A DNA stretch of 64,000 nt, from positions 1 to 64,000 of the forward strand of contig JANBTH010000010.1 of NCBI GenBank assembly GCA_027578815.1, written 5' to 3'. This DNA comes from Coemansia sp. RSA 1804 (Eukaryota > Kickxellomycota > Kickxellomycetes > Kickxellales > Kickxellaceae). The position numbers were made by a program, and so were the translations under genes. This document shows, one piece after another, positions 31,878 to 41,763 of the stretch. Positions within the stretch are counted from its first letter, which is position 1, and every line of letters begins with the position of its first letter. Under the pieces are notes generated by a model that saw only the letters and a list, made by a program, of their open reading frames with translations, had not been told where the DNA came from and ran no database searches.

Positions 31878-32337
31878 GTTATTGTTTCTTGTTTCTTGTT
31901 CATCCTCTTTCTTCTTTATTTCCCTTTTTTCGTTTCCTCGCATAAATTGGTGTGTTTGGAGGAGGAGGAGGGAGGGAGCGAGGGGCGGAGACTCCAATGG
32001 TTGTTGGCTGAGTTCTTCTCCCTTACCTCCCCCCTCTCTCTCTCTTGGGTTTTTTTCTTTTTCACATTGGGTGCTTTACTTGTTGGGATGTTGAAATAGT
32101 TTGGAAATATTTATTAGGAATTGACATTGGAGAGGAGAAAAGACATTATTTTAAACTACTTGGCTAGCACTGTCATACTTCTTTCCATTTGCAGAAACAT
32201 TTAGGCGAGTGAAAACAAATAATTGAATAAATTTATAGCCTAAATCCACGACTGGGAGAAACAACAGGCATTAAACTATTGCACTGGCCACTGCATGTTC
32301 TAAAGTTCTGCTGTACTTTAACTTTTGATAAACGATG
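31878..32337. other. Intergenic DNA, start of the tandem ~1.4-kb duplication
   Basis: The first 200 bp are T-rich with CT tracts. From about 32116 (AGGAATTGACATTG) the sequence matches a second unit beginning near 33505. No other gene is seen. Confidence 0.4.
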
Positions 32338-32529
32338 TTAATTCTGTTCAGCCATTGCTTTAGCCCATTTTTCTTTAGTCCACATGGGTGCAAACATAGA
32401 GAATTTCTTTCTTTGCGTGGCTGGTGCTTGAGCTCGACTGGCTCTATCAGAGTTGTCACCAGTAGCTCTAATGGGAGTTTTTCCAAGTCCTATCCTAGGT
32501 TTTTGGGGCGCAAACTTTTTTCTTGCCAT
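32338..32529 (-). CDS. 63-residue hypothetical protein, tandem copy 1
   Basis: A small frame from ATG (complement of 32527-32529) to a TAA. It is mildly basic, starts MARKKFAPQKP and ends KFSMFAPMWTKEKWAKAMAE. The partner at 33765-33956 has exactly the same length. Shared residues concentrate in AQAPATQ and in APMW.KE.W near the C-terminus, while the N-terminal third differs. Conservation at the protein level supports a real gene. No signal peptide or membrane segment. Not recognised. Confidence 0.6.
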   Translation of the reverse strand: MARKKFAPQKPRIGLGKTPIRATGDNSDRASRAQAPATQRKKFSMFAPMWTKEKWAKAMAEQN

Positions 32530-33764
32530 GGGTGTTAATAAAAAATTACCTTATAATATCAAAATGATAAAGAAAATAAAGCAAATTATTTGGTAAAGCA
32601 AAAGAAATAATAAAGAAAGGAAAAGTGCCATCAGCGGAATTTAGTCGTTTTTAAGATTGTTATATATTGTTTTCCATCTATTGTGTCATTTTTGATAAAA
32701 ATAGTTAAATGACAACCACGTGTCCAGTTTTTGTTCTATATAGTGTATATTCGTATACGCATTTAATGATTATCCGTGTCCGGAAACACGTTTATTGACT
32801 TGGTAAGAATAAAGCTTCTACCAGTCTTTTCATTTCCATTTAAAATGGGCATTGAATCATACCTGCCATATAAGGTGATATATAGTGGGATACAGAAATA
32901 AATGAAAAAAGCAAATCCGGATTTCACATTAAATATTAAAAAGCTAGATTTTATATACTTTTAAACTGCCCATTGGCTAAATAATACGACGATATTGTGG
33001 AAATTCTGCTGCCACAGGAATATGCAGACATCCGTATCTATTCCTCGTGTCCTACTAGCAGGAAAAACTTTTTACTCGCTGTCAGCAATGAAAATGTAAA
33101 TTTGCACTTTATTAACTAATATCAAATAAGCACTTTATAGACACTTTAACATCTAAAAGTAATATTTTTTACGGCTATATTGTAAGCTTGTTAGTTGTCT
33201 TTTATTCAATTCCAAAACTTTTTGGCGCTGAAAGTAGTGGTTGGCTTTATTTGAACGCCTATAGCTCCCAGAAAAAAGATTAAAGCTATATTTATATTTT
33301 GGAGATTGATAAGCTTGCTAATGTTAAGGCTTTTATTAATTAATGTACATACATTTGCAGTTAGTTTGGCAATAACATAGAAATATTTTAATTATATTTT
33401 CAATTTACCACTAAAGTTGTGTTGGCGAGAGCAAGAAACAATATTCTTTTGTAGAGCTTTCCTCCCCACCTTTTTTTGACATTTTTATATTAAAATTATT
33501 GACTAGGAATTGACATTGCGGAAAAGAGAGCAGAAGACAGAAAAATTTAGACTATTTGGTTAGAGTTGTTTTATTTGTTGTCTTTTAATTACCAGAAACA
33601 TTCAAGCGAATTAAACAGATAATTAATTAATTTGGAAGCTTTAACTTATTCCATAAAAACAGTAGGCATAAAACTATCGTACTGACCACTACTTGTTCTA
33701 AAATTCTTTGGCAATTAATCTTTTCTAAAGCGATTATTGTCGAATTGACTTTTGATAAACAACG
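32530..33764. other. AT-rich spacer of the tandem duplication
   Basis: Sequence upstream of copy 1 matches, with many changes, sequence upstream of copy 2. A 'gtttattgacttgg' stretch near 32790 matches one near 34229. No frame over 60 codons is convincing. Confidence 0.45.
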
Positions 33765-33956
33765 CTAACCCTGATTAGCCCTCTCTGTAACCCAATCTTC
33801 TTTTACCCACATGGGTGCACGCATAGAAACTCTCCTACTTTGCGTGGCTGGTGCTTGAGCTCCACTGGCTTTTTTAGCGTTGTCGTCAGTACCGTTAGTA
33901 GAAGTTTTTTCACTACTACCTTTTATTTGTTCTCCTCTCAGGTTTTCTCTTGCCAT
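33765..33956 (-). CDS. 63-residue hypothetical protein, tandem copy 2
   Basis: Paralog of the 32338-32529 protein with identical length. It starts MARENLRGEQ and ends RVSMRAPMWVKEDWVTERAN. The start context (CCATGGTTGTTAATAAAA on the plus strand) also matches copy 1. The two copies differ at roughly half of positions but keep the AQAPATQ and APMW.KE.W blocks. That suggests selection on the C-terminal part. Function unknown. Confidence 0.6.
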   Translation of the reverse strand: MARENLRGEQIKGSSEKTSTNGTDDNAKKASGAQAPATQSRRVSMRAPMWVKEDWVTERANQG

Positions 33957-34905
33957 GGTTGTTAATAAAAACTGCACCTTGTGGTAATAATATGTTAAAA
34001 ATATAGCCAAGTAGCTGGTAAATAAATAAAAAAGTAGCAAGAGAAGGTGGAAAAAAGCCAACAGAAAAATCTAGTCTTTTCTTGCAGATATATATACGCC
34101 GTCACCATTATTTTTTATTTTATTGCGTAAAGTGAATGTTTTTTTGAAGAAAATAGATAACCAAATTAGATATATAAATATGGATATTTCCGTTCACATT
34201 ACCTATATATCTATATCCAGAAATAATTTTATTGGCTTAGCAAAGAAGAAAGCTAGCAAGACTTTTCTATTAACTCAGCAGTTTAATTAACCTGTCAAGA
34301 AATATGGCTAATATTAGTATATGCAATGATTTTTTCACACATTTAACAATATAATGCAATAAAATGAGTCACTAGTAAACGTTTAATAGAACCACACTAA
34401 CCTCTTGTAATGGTTGAACTTAGCAATACGCGTGTGCTGGCATGTGGATTGAATTGAATTAGGTTGGATTAATACATAGTAAATATATCAGATCTACAAG
34501 TATCTCCCAAGCTCAGCTGTCCGGGAGGATTTCATTGGTTTCATGTTTTTATGCTAAAACATTAATCAGAGGTTGTATGCACCTACGCCACAGTGTATGA
34601 GAGGAGGGGTAAACTACAAGAATGATAGTTTTATTCTCTTTCTGTGTGTGCATTTTTCCATTTTTCAATCTTGATCAAAGCATGTGGCATTTGTACAGGT
34701 TTCCTTTTTATCCATGGATATGCTAGTAGTACCGTCAAAGCAGTGAGATATGCGGCCGTGTGTGCTCTATTCAACCATTTCTCTAAAAAAACGTTTTTGA
34801 TGGTAAAGGAGAAAAGAACATTCAATAATTTTTCTTTTCCTTCTTTTTTTCGCTTGTTTGCAAAATTCCCAACTCTACAAACCACAAAAACAACAATATT
34901 TAAAT
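33957..34905. other. AT-rich spacer and WOPR gene promoter
   Basis: The first ~350 bp belong to the second duplication unit. The remainder leads to the WOPR start, with a T/C-rich stretch near 34830-34860. A minus-strand frame (34631-34885) ends in IEKWKNAHTERE, faintly like the 63-residue proteins, but it has no ATG. Confidence 0.35.
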
Positions 34906-36393
34906 ATGACCATTGACTCTGTTCAGAGCAGCACAGAGTATGACGACTCTATATACACCATCGATCCAGCCACGGTGCTCAGCGGTCTGGACATGGCGCC
35001 CAACGAGGTGGTAATCGGAGGCCCCGAGTCATGCTTCACTGTTACGGGACTGAAAGTCGAGAGCACCCGCGATGCGCTGATTATATTCGAGGCATGTAGA
35101 CAAGGAATACTGCCGCGCATAACGCGTCGTCTGAACGATGCAGAGAAGCAGCAGATTGGCGACGGCACAGTTATCGTGTTTGACGAGAAGGAGGCTGGAA
35201 TGAAGCGCTGGACTGACGGAAAGCTCTGGACGCCGTCACGGATTCTTGGAAACTTTCTGACTTACCGCGAGCTCGAGAAAAAGCTGCCACCCAACCAGCA
35301 GGGCGTGGCTGAGATTGCAAGATGGACGGATCAAACAGGAGGAGAGGCGGAGACAATGACAAGCGGCAAGGGCGAATTGAACATTCCTATTAACCATGGG
35401 GGAGGAGAAAGAGCAGACCCTGCCGTTCCCGATTCGGCGTACGGCACCAACAAGGGAGTGTACTTTATGAAGATAAACGGACTGATCAAACGCACCATAT
35501 CGCTCAGCGTTCCAGACAATGAAGACGAGTTTCTGGCGCGGAACGAGTGGCGTCCGCTGAAGGTGCAACATCAGCATCTAGTTGTGTACTTTCGTGCCGA
35601 AACAGCCGCGCAGTTACCCAGACCAGAGGATATGGAGGAGCTTGAGAGTCTCCGGCTGCCGCTGAAGATTCTGCAGATCCAAAAGTTTAGGCGGCCAATG
35701 AGGATTGAGATGTTTGACGACGGAACCTACAACTTTCACGATTCTGAGGAAACAGAGGGCGGCAGCTGTGCCGACGATGAAGCGTCTAACCAGCAGTCGA
35801 TGGCAGCAGGCACGGGCTTGAGCTTTGCTTCTTACCAGAACAACAGCAACAACACTAGCGGCAGCAGTGCAGCAGCAGCGGCGGCAGCGGCGCTTGTTGG
35901 CCCGCAGAGAACAGCTGGGTTGCCTCCGTCGCTTCCGTTTCAGCTGGCTGCGCTTGTTGGCGGAGGCGGATACCACCAGCCACACCCAACGCCATTAGTG
36001 CTGCAGCCGCCGGTGGCAGCCAACAATGGCAGCACCAGCAACAGTAGCAGCGCCAATGCCAATGCCCTGCAACTCGAGCAGATGCCTTCTGCTGCCTCCA
36101 TCGAATTCAACAGCTACGGCGGAGACAATCAGGAGAGCAATGGTTTTGGAAACAGCAGCAGCAACACAAGCCTTGCGATGTACCATAGCTATGATCTTGC
36201 TATGCTGCCAGCGCAATTACCGTTTGCCGATGCGCAGTATGCGCATGATCTGTTTAACCCCTCGTCATTCGCCCTTGCCTCGCAGCTCTTGGAGCCTCTT
36301 GGCGCGTCTGAAGCACAGCTTGAAGCCGAAATCAGCAATAGTGGTGCTGAAATCCGAAAAGATGCAGACGACGGTAGTGACGAGAGCAAGTGA
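34906..36393 (+). CDS. WOPR-domain transcription regulator (Gti1/Pac2, Wor1-like)
   Basis: A 495-residue protein with the fungal WOPR DNA-binding fold in two parts. WOPRa is about 46-125, with the diagnostic GTVIVFDEKEAGMKRWTDG then LWTPSRILGNFLTYRE. WOPRb is around 190-235, with INGLIKRTISLSV and QHQHLVVYFRAE. The C-terminal half is Asn/Ser/Ala/Gln-rich, probably an activation region. Relatives Wor1, Ryp1 and Sge1 control morphological switching or effector expression in other fungi. Gti1 and Pac2 respond to nutrients in fission yeast. The role here is unknown. An AATAAA sits 111 bp after the stop. ATG 34906 is the first in frame. Confidence 0.93.
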   Translation: MTIDSVQSSTEYDDSIYTIDPATVLSGLDMAPNEVVIGGPESCFTVTGLKVESTRDALIIFEACRQGILPRITRRLNDAEKQQIGDGTVIVFDEKEAGMKRWTDGKLWTPSRILGNFLTYRELEKKLPPNQQGVAEIARWTDQTGGEAETMTSGKGELNIPINHGGGERADPAVPDSAYGTNKGVYFMKINGLIKRTISLSVPDNEDEFLARNEWRPLKVQHQHLVVYFRAETAAQLPRPEDMEELESLRLPLKILQIQKFRRPMRIEMFDDGTYNFHDSEETEGGSCADDEASNQQSMAAGTGLSFASYQNNSNNTSGSSAAAAAAAALVGPQRTAGLPPSLPFQLAALVGGGGYHQPHPTPLVLQPPVAANNGSTSNSSSANANALQLEQMPSAASIEFNSYGGDNQESNGFGNSSSNTSLAMYHSYDLAMLPAQLPFADAQYAHDLFNPSSFALASQLLEPLGASEAQLEAEISNSGAEIRKDADDGSDESK

Positions 36394-36503
36394 GGAAAAG
36401 GGATTATGTAAAAGAACATGGAAAAAAGCATGGAACATCGATTTTTGTTCTTTTTCTAGGCGGATGTCAATATTCTTGGCAATTCTTTTCCTGATAATTT
36501 TGC

Positions 36504-36509
36504 AATAAA
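36504..36509 (+). terminator. Likely polyadenylation signal of the WOPR gene
   Basis: AATAAA 111 bp after the stop in T-rich context. Confidence 0.4.
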
Positions 36510-36566
36510 TGAAGGAAAGTGTGTAGAAAAAATCAAGCAATGTTTTAAAAGAACGAAATTAAGGAA

Positions 36567-36596
36567 CTAGCGTACACTCTGCTGTATGTACGCTAG
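36567..36596. repeat. Perfect 10-bp inverted repeat
   Basis: CTAGCGTACA (36567-36576) and TGTACGCTAG (36587-36596) pair around a 10-base loop. It could form a hairpin in the 3' transcript end or be a dimer binding site upstream of stomatin. Confidence 0.6.
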
Positions 36597-36843
36597 CTTT
36601 CTGTTTGATGCTACTATCCACATGTGATGCAGAAAAGGCATAAATACACGGATATGTTTTCAGACTTGCTGCCAAGAAAGATAAAAGCGCAACACTCTGC
36701 TCTCCATTGCTTTCTCTTTTCTCTTCATTAATTTTGTTGCAATTATTGTTATTGATACTATTAGCTATTTTCTTCCCAAAAAGCGTTCTCGACACTTTGC
36801 GTCTAACAGACTCTAATCTTTCTAGGTACTACCGACTGCAACA

Positions 36844-38067
36844 ATGAACTCCGCCTCCGACAAAAAGCATGCAAGTGAGGTTTCGCTCCACGGCGACGAA
36901 ACACCTTCTGTTTCAGCGCAGCCAACTGAGGCGCCCATGGCAGCAGCAGCAGCGGCAACCCCCACCACAGCCGCAGCCACAGGATATGCCCCACCAAAGG
37001 CGCCTCCAAGGTTCGAGTCCCGCAAGTTTGCAGCAGAGCACCCAATTAGATCCGAAAACGGATATGACAGCATGATGAACAAGCTGGGCAATTTCTTCGG
37101 GTCCTTTGGACAGATCCCATGCTGCTTCTGCTGCCCGAATCCATACAAGGAGGTTCCGCAGGGATTCATTGGGCTGGTCTCGCGGTTTGGGCGCTACTAC
37201 AAGACAGCAGACCCCGGGTTGGTGGCGGTCAACCCAATGACCGAGAAGATCCAGTACGTGAATACCAAGATCCAGATCCAGCCCATCGAGCATCTGCCAA
37301 TTGTCACGCAGGACAACGTGTCCGTGGGCATCGAGGCCGTGCTGTACTGGCACATCACCGACCCATACCTGGCGACGTTTGGCGTGTCAAATGTCAGCCA
37401 GGCGCTGGTGGAGCGCACACAGACCACGCTGCGCGCAGTGCTTGGCGGCCGCGACCTGCAGGATCTGATTGAGAACCGCAACACCATTGCGTCTGGGATC
37501 ACCGAGATCATCGACAAGCCGGCCAGAGAGTGGGGCGTCAGCGTCGAGTCTATTCTGATCAAGGATGTGCACCTGTCAAAGGAGCTGCAGGCATCGCTGT
37601 CGTCGGCGGCTACGCAGAAGCGTATTGGCGAATCCAAGGTCATCCAGGCACAGGCGGAGGTTGATGCTGCCACGCTGATGCGCGAGGCCGCCGAGATCCT
37701 CAACACGCCAGCGGCGATGCAGATCCGCACGCTTGACAGCCTTGTGATGATGGCAAAGACTGCGAATACAAAGGTGATGTTTGTTCCTGTGAACCAGGAC
37801 TACTCCAGCGGCTCAATCAATGCGTTTGGCGGGGCTGGAAGCACACTTGGCATAACCACCACGGGAGTCTCGCATAATCCTCAGCCAGCGCTGCCGATGC
37901 CGTCGCAACATCCGTATCCAACGGCAATGCCTGTTCCGCACCAGTACGAGAGCGCCCAGCCTATGCCCGACACCAACTCGCCAAACACCGCCAATAATGG
38001 CAGTGGCAGCCCCATTTCGCAGGCAGTGAAGGATTCGGTCATATTCAGCCGGCTTACCGAGATGTAA
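36844..38067 (+). CDS. Stomatin-like SPFH/prohibitin-family membrane protein
   Basis: A 407-residue stomatin. A disordered Ala/Pro-rich head leads to a Cys cluster CCFCCPNP at 93-100, a likely palmitoylation anchor, without the usual long hydrophobic hairpin. The SPFH core starts at VPQGFIGLVSRFGRYYKT and continues with DNVSVGIEAVLYWHI and TTLRAVLGGRDLQDLIENR. The helical end carries SAATQKRIGESKVIQAQAEV. The tail is Pro/Gly-rich. Stomatins oligomerise in lipid rafts and regulate channels or membrane organisation. Bacterial and fungal relatives often sit near membrane proteases, but no protease gene is adjacent here. Confidence 0.92.
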   Translation: MNSASDKKHASEVSLHGDETPSVSAQPTEAPMAAAAAATPTTAAATGYAPPKAPPRFESRKFAAEHPIRSENGYDSMMNKLGNFFGSFGQIPCCFCCPNPYKEVPQGFIGLVSRFGRYYKTADPGLVAVNPMTEKIQYVNTKIQIQPIEHLPIVTQDNVSVGIEAVLYWHITDPYLATFGVSNVSQALVERTQTTLRAVLGGRDLQDLIENRNTIASGITEIIDKPAREWGVSVESILIKDVHLSKELQASLSSAATQKRIGESKVIQAQAEVDAATLMREAAEILNTPAAMQIRTLDSLVMMAKTANTKVMFVPVNQDYSSGSINAFGGAGSTLGITTTGVSHNPQPALPMPSQHPYPTAMPVPHQYESAQPMPDTNSPNTANNGSGSPISQAVKDSVIFSRLTEM

Positions 38068-38349
38068 GCTAATGCGCAAAGCTTGTTTTTATTATAATTA
38101 TTAATACTAGTCCATTCCGTAATTTCTCATACTCATTCAATATATATAACTGATTTACCAAGCAACAAGTCTTGGGTGTATGCTATTGACGTTTAGTCTA
38201 CAAGTAGTATTGAACATGTTATTTCATGTCTGAATATCTCTCTGCTTTTTTTTTTAAATTGCGTTTTTTAAACATGTTCAAGAGGTAAAGAAAATATATC
38301 TAGTTGGAAGAAAAATAAAAAGGGGACAGTTACCTTCTTTTGATAATGT

Positions 38350-39837
38350 TTAGTAGGCAGCATGGGCAGGAGCAGCGTTGGCAACATAACCGCCGTTACC
38401 AGCGTGCTCGGGAGCAACCTTCACAGGAGCCGCTGGGTGGGACTCGTACTCGGCGGGACGCTCGTTGTGCTCGGGGGCAACCTCAACCGGGTGGGACTCG
38501 TACTGCTTGACCATGTGCTCGGGAGCCACCTCAACAGGATGGGACTCGTACTCGGCGGGACGCTCGTTGTGCTCAGGGGCAACCTTGACTGGAGCAGGAG
38601 CCGGATGCGATTCGTATCCAGCAGCTGGGCGCTCGTTGTGCTCAGGAGCTACCTCAACCGGGTGCGACTCGTACTCGACAACGCGCTCGGTGTGCTCGGG
38701 GGCAACCTTGACGGGGGCTGGAGCCGGGTGGGGCTCGTATCCGGCACCGGGACGCTCGTTGTGCTCGGGTGCAACCTCGACGGGGTGGCCCTCGTACTGC
38801 TTGGTGTGCTCTGGAGCGACCTCCACTGGGCGGCCCTCGTATCCAGCGCCTGGGCGCTCGTTGTGCTCTGGAGCAACCTCAACCGGATGGCCCTCGTAGC
38901 CGGCGCCAGGGGCGGCACCGTGCGGCTGCTCGTTGTGCTCGGGCGCAACCTCAACAGGCGCCTTCTCGACGTAGCTGCGGCGGTGGTAGCCGTTGGCCTG
39001 GTAGCTGGGTGCCTCATGCGCAGGTGCCTCGCGCACTGGTGCAACGGCGTTGTAGCTGGGTGCCTCGTGGACTGGAGCCTCACGCACAGGAGCCGGAGCA
39101 TGGTACTCGATTGGTGCCTCATGAACCGGAGCCACAGCGTTGTAGCTGGGTGCCTCGTGGATGGGTGCCTCGCGGACCGGGGCTGGAGCATGATACTCAA
39201 TTGGTGCCTCGCGCACTGGTGCTACGGCGTTGTAGCTAGGAGCCTCGCGCACGGGAGCGGGAGCATGGTACTCAATTGGTGCCTCACGCACGGGAGCGGG
39301 GGCGTGGTACTCGATTGGTGCCTCACGGATTGGAGCAACCGCATTGTAGCTGGGAGCCTCATGGACTGGAGCCTCACGCACAGGCGCAGCTGCGTGGTAC
39401 TCGGCAGGAGCCTCGTGAGCGGGAGCAATGGCGTTGTATCCAGGCGCCTCACGCACCGGCGCAAAACCGCCGTTGTTGTACTCGCCGCGGTGCTCGTTCT
39501 CGGGAAGAGCGCCAAGCGGACGGCCGCCGTAGCCGCCAGGAGCGGATCCGTGCACAATGTTGTTGCCAAAGACGTTGCTGTTGTGGACTCCGACGTTGCC
39601 GTAGCCGTTGAGGTTTCCGCCGAGAGAAGGAGGAGGAATGCCTCCGCCAATGCCGCCGATGCCGCCGGGGCCCTCGGGGCGGCCAAAGCCAAGAAGGTCG
39701 TTTACGGTGGTGCCGACTCCGGCGGTGACAGGAGCAACAGCATCAACCACGCCGCCAAGAAGGCCGTCGGGCGTCGGCGCTGCAAGCACTGCGGAGATGG
39801 TCGAGAGAGTGACGGCGAACGAAGCAAAGTAACGCAT
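38350..39837 (-). CDS. Secreted repeat protein with VLGGVVDA-type module
   Basis: A 495-residue secreted protein. Signal peptide 1-19 (ending AVLA). Residues about 24-51 carry a 28-residue module, opening DGLLGGVVDA and closing LLGF. It recurs in the two downstream genes. Then a Gly/Pro-rich stretch, and two repeat zones. Zone 1 alternates APVREAP, SYNAVAP and EYHAPAP units. Zone 2 has a HPVEVAPEHNERP unit with variants. The composition is Ala/Pro/Glu/His-rich with no Cys. It resembles a structural surface or cell-wall protein; nothing identifies an enzyme. Named by architecture only. It is the largest of three related genes, all on the minus strand. Confidence 0.8.
   Translation of the reverse strand: MRYFASFAVTLSTISAVLAAPTPDGLLGGVVDAVAPVTAGVGTTVNDLLGFGRPEGPGGIGGIGGGIPPPSLGGNLNGYGNVGVHNSNVFGNNIVHGSAPGGYGGRPLGALPENEHRGEYNNGGFAPVREAPGYNAIAPAHEAPAEYHAAAPVREAPVHEAPSYNAVAPIREAPIEYHAPAPVREAPIEYHAPAPVREAPSYNAVAPVREAPIEYHAPAPVREAPIHEAPSYNAVAPVHEAPIEYHAPAPVREAPVHEAPSYNAVAPVREAPAHEAPSYQANGYHRRSYVEKAPVEVAPEHNEQPHGAAPGAGYEGHPVEVAPEHNERPGAGYEGRPVEVAPEHTKQYEGHPVEVAPEHNERPGAGYEPHPAPAPVKVAPEHTERVVEYESHPVEVAPEHNERPAAGYESHPAPAPVKVAPEHNERPAEYESHPVEVAPEHMVKQYESHPVEVAPEHNERPAEYESHPAAPVKVAPEHAGNGGYVANAAPAHAAY
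38402..39460 (-). repeat. Degenerate tandem coding repeats in the secreted protein
   Basis: Two repeat families, each roughly 13-20 codons long, alternate within the gene. They keep frame and share amino-acid patterns more than nucleotide identity, so selection acts on the protein. Confidence 0.7.
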
Positions 39838-41250
39838 TTTTCTAACTGGATAAGATGGATGGAATGAGTGGTTGTGTTATACGTAACAAGGAGTGTGCGA
39901 GGAGTGGGTTAGAGCTATTAGGTAAAGGGAAATGTCAAGTCAAGTCGAACTACGCTGCGATTTGGAAGGAAATAAAGGTTAGGGAAATGTGGGTTTGAAG
40001 GAAATGTTAAACTTTTTTATCTGCTGATGATCTAAGGGAAGGAATAAGACTGCCAAATTTAAAGGTTATTTGCCAGGCTTGAACCGTTTGAGTTATATAT
40101 GATCTTGCGCAGGGTTAAACTGCAGCAACAATAATTCCTGCCATTCCTATTGAAGAAAACGTGTAGGCTTAGTAGGTGCTCTTTTTTTCTTACAAGTATG
40201 GCGATAAATGTTTTTTCTGGGCTTCACTCTGCCATCCATCCATATTGTCCTATTACTTTGTTGTTGATGTTGTTGTTTACATGTTTGGTGTTCTTGCAAG
40301 CATTTGTTTTTTAGTCGTCTTGATAGATTGTGATGAAATAGCACAATATGGCTCTGGCGTTCTTTTATTTCTGTTTTTAACAATTTAACAGGTTTCTATA
40401 TTGAAAAACCGCAGAATCCAGGAATTTTAAGCCTCGTTCTACAATTCAAGCCTTACTTTGAACTTTCTTGTCAATATGATGAGCAGCTAGTGCTTCCTAT
40501 AAAATTAGCTACAAACAAATATATAATAATGCATTATGATGTACTCACAGTGGCTTACCGATTGTTTTTTTTGCATTTTTGTTGTTTATGTACTTTTTTT
40601 AATGGGAACAATTGGGTATCTCTGTCAATTCACTGCCAGTTTTTTCTCTCTCTGTCGCTGATTTCAATATATAAGAATCAACGCGCCACAAAACCACAGC
40701 CCTCTCTACCAGAACAATCAGAACTGTGTATAGCTTCTGTATGCATTCTTCAATACCATGAAAGAAACACGCCCGTCAGTCCATTATTTTGCTTTTTGTT
40801 TATCTTTTTCGTTCCTTGTTGGTTGTATCTGTTCTGACTCGGATGCAAATCTACAAAACATTTTACAACCACAGCAACTGTAACAATTGCCATTCTTTTT
40901 CCATGTCAGAAATGTTTGAATAAAAAACCATTAAAATAACAAAGCCTCACTGGAAATAAAGGTATTCATTGAAAATAAGTAAAATAGAAAAACCTCAACA
41001 ATGTGCTTTTTTGCCCAATCGCAAAGAAAATAAAAGGCAACTGCCAGTAATTGTCTCTACAGATTATTGCAAACAGACGAAAATAATGGCGACATCAATA
41101 TTGCTAGAGAAAGAAATGATGTTTTATTGTAAGCACACAAACTAAAAAATTGCATTATTGCCAGGGGAAACACTCGTACGCAGCTACAATATTGCACCGT
41201 ACAAATATAATATATTAGCACTAATTAAGAGATAGATTAAATTAAAATGC
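39838..41250. other. AT-rich upstream region of the secreted repeat gene
   Basis: About 1.4 kb with no convincing gene. Contains long AT runs and short T/C tracts. It probably carries the promoter of the 38350-39837 gene; long upstream regions are shared by all three secreted genes. Confidence 0.4.
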
Positions 41251-41763
41251 CTAGTACGGGCGGCGGTAAGGAGCGACGGGAGGAGGAGGAGTGTAATGGC
41301 CGCCGGGAATGCCTCCAGGAATACCGCCTGGAATGCCACCGGGAATACCGCCACCGGGTGCGCCTCCAGGAATGCCGCCACCTGGCGCTCCACCGCTGCC
41401 TGGTGCTCCACCGCCTGGTGCGCCGCCGCTGCCTGGTGCGCCATTGCCAAATCCAAGAAGGTTGTTAGCAGTCGTGCCAACGCCGCCGGTGATTGGGGCA
41501 GCAGCATCGACTACGCCGCCAAGAACGCCCGATGAGCCAGCGCCGCCACCTGGCGCAGCGGCGCCGCCTGGAGCTGCACCGCCGCCGGGAGCGGCACCGT
41601 CGGTGAACCCAAGGAGGTTGTTGACCGTTGTGCCTACGCCCGCGGTGATTGGTGCGGCCGCATCAACCACTCCGCCGAGCACTCCATCGGGCCTTGCAAC
41701 GGGCGCTGCTGAGGCAATAACCAGGAGCGCGGCGGTAGCAAGTGTGGTGACGAAGAACTTCAT
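41251..41763 (-). CDS. Secreted Gly/Pro-rich protein with two copies of the module
   Basis: A 170-residue protein with signal peptide 1-19. The first module spans about 26-53 (ARPDGVLGGVVDA...LLGF) and the second about 79-105 (SGVLGGVVDA...LLGF), with an APGGG linker between. Then a long GGAPGG / GGIPGG repeat and a C-terminal HYTPPPPVAPYRR. No Cys and no catalytic motif. The layout (module, glycine-proline spacer) suggests a wall-associated or matrix protein, but that is inference. It is the middle gene of the three. Confidence 0.75.
   Translation of the reverse strand: MKFFVTTLATAALLVIASAAPVARPDGVLGGVVDAAAPITAGVGTTVNNLLGFTDGAAPGGGAAPGGAAAPGGGAGSSGVLGGVVDAAAPITGGVGTTANNLLGFGNGAPGSGGAPGGGAPGSGGAPGGGIPGGAPGGGIPGGIPGGIPGGIPGGHYTPPPPVAPYRRPY

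Larger units (their letters stand above)
36394..36843. other. Intergenic region, WOPR gene to stomatin
   Basis: About 450 bp. It holds the AATAAA at 36504 and a perfect 10-bp-stem hairpin at 36567-36596 (CTAGCGTACA / TGTACGCTAG), possibly part of the WOPR 3' end. The stomatin promoter follows. Confidence 0.45.

Noticed and set aside
34631..34885. Possible third member of the 63-residue family (84 codons, minus strand)
   Set aside because: The C-terminal likeness is weak, the frame has no ATG start and it overlaps the WOPR promoter. Kept only as a faint hint.
37009..37020. GGTTCGAGTCCC resembling a tRNA B box
   Set aside because: It lies inside the stomatin coding frame (RFESR) and no cloverleaf can be drawn.
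38402..39460. Regular repeats resembling a CRISPR array
   Set aside because: The repeats vary, keep a reading frame and lie inside a protein with a signal peptide; no cas gene is near and the genome is eukaryotic.
38362..39867. 501-codon frame opposite the secreted repeat gene
   Set aside because: It arises from the repeat codon pattern; its composition is Val/Leu/Gly-rich with no signal peptide or domain.
40490..40837. 115-codon hydrophobic frame upstream of a secreted gene
   Set aside because: T-rich DNA reads as Phe/Leu/Cys; no domain and no conserved context.
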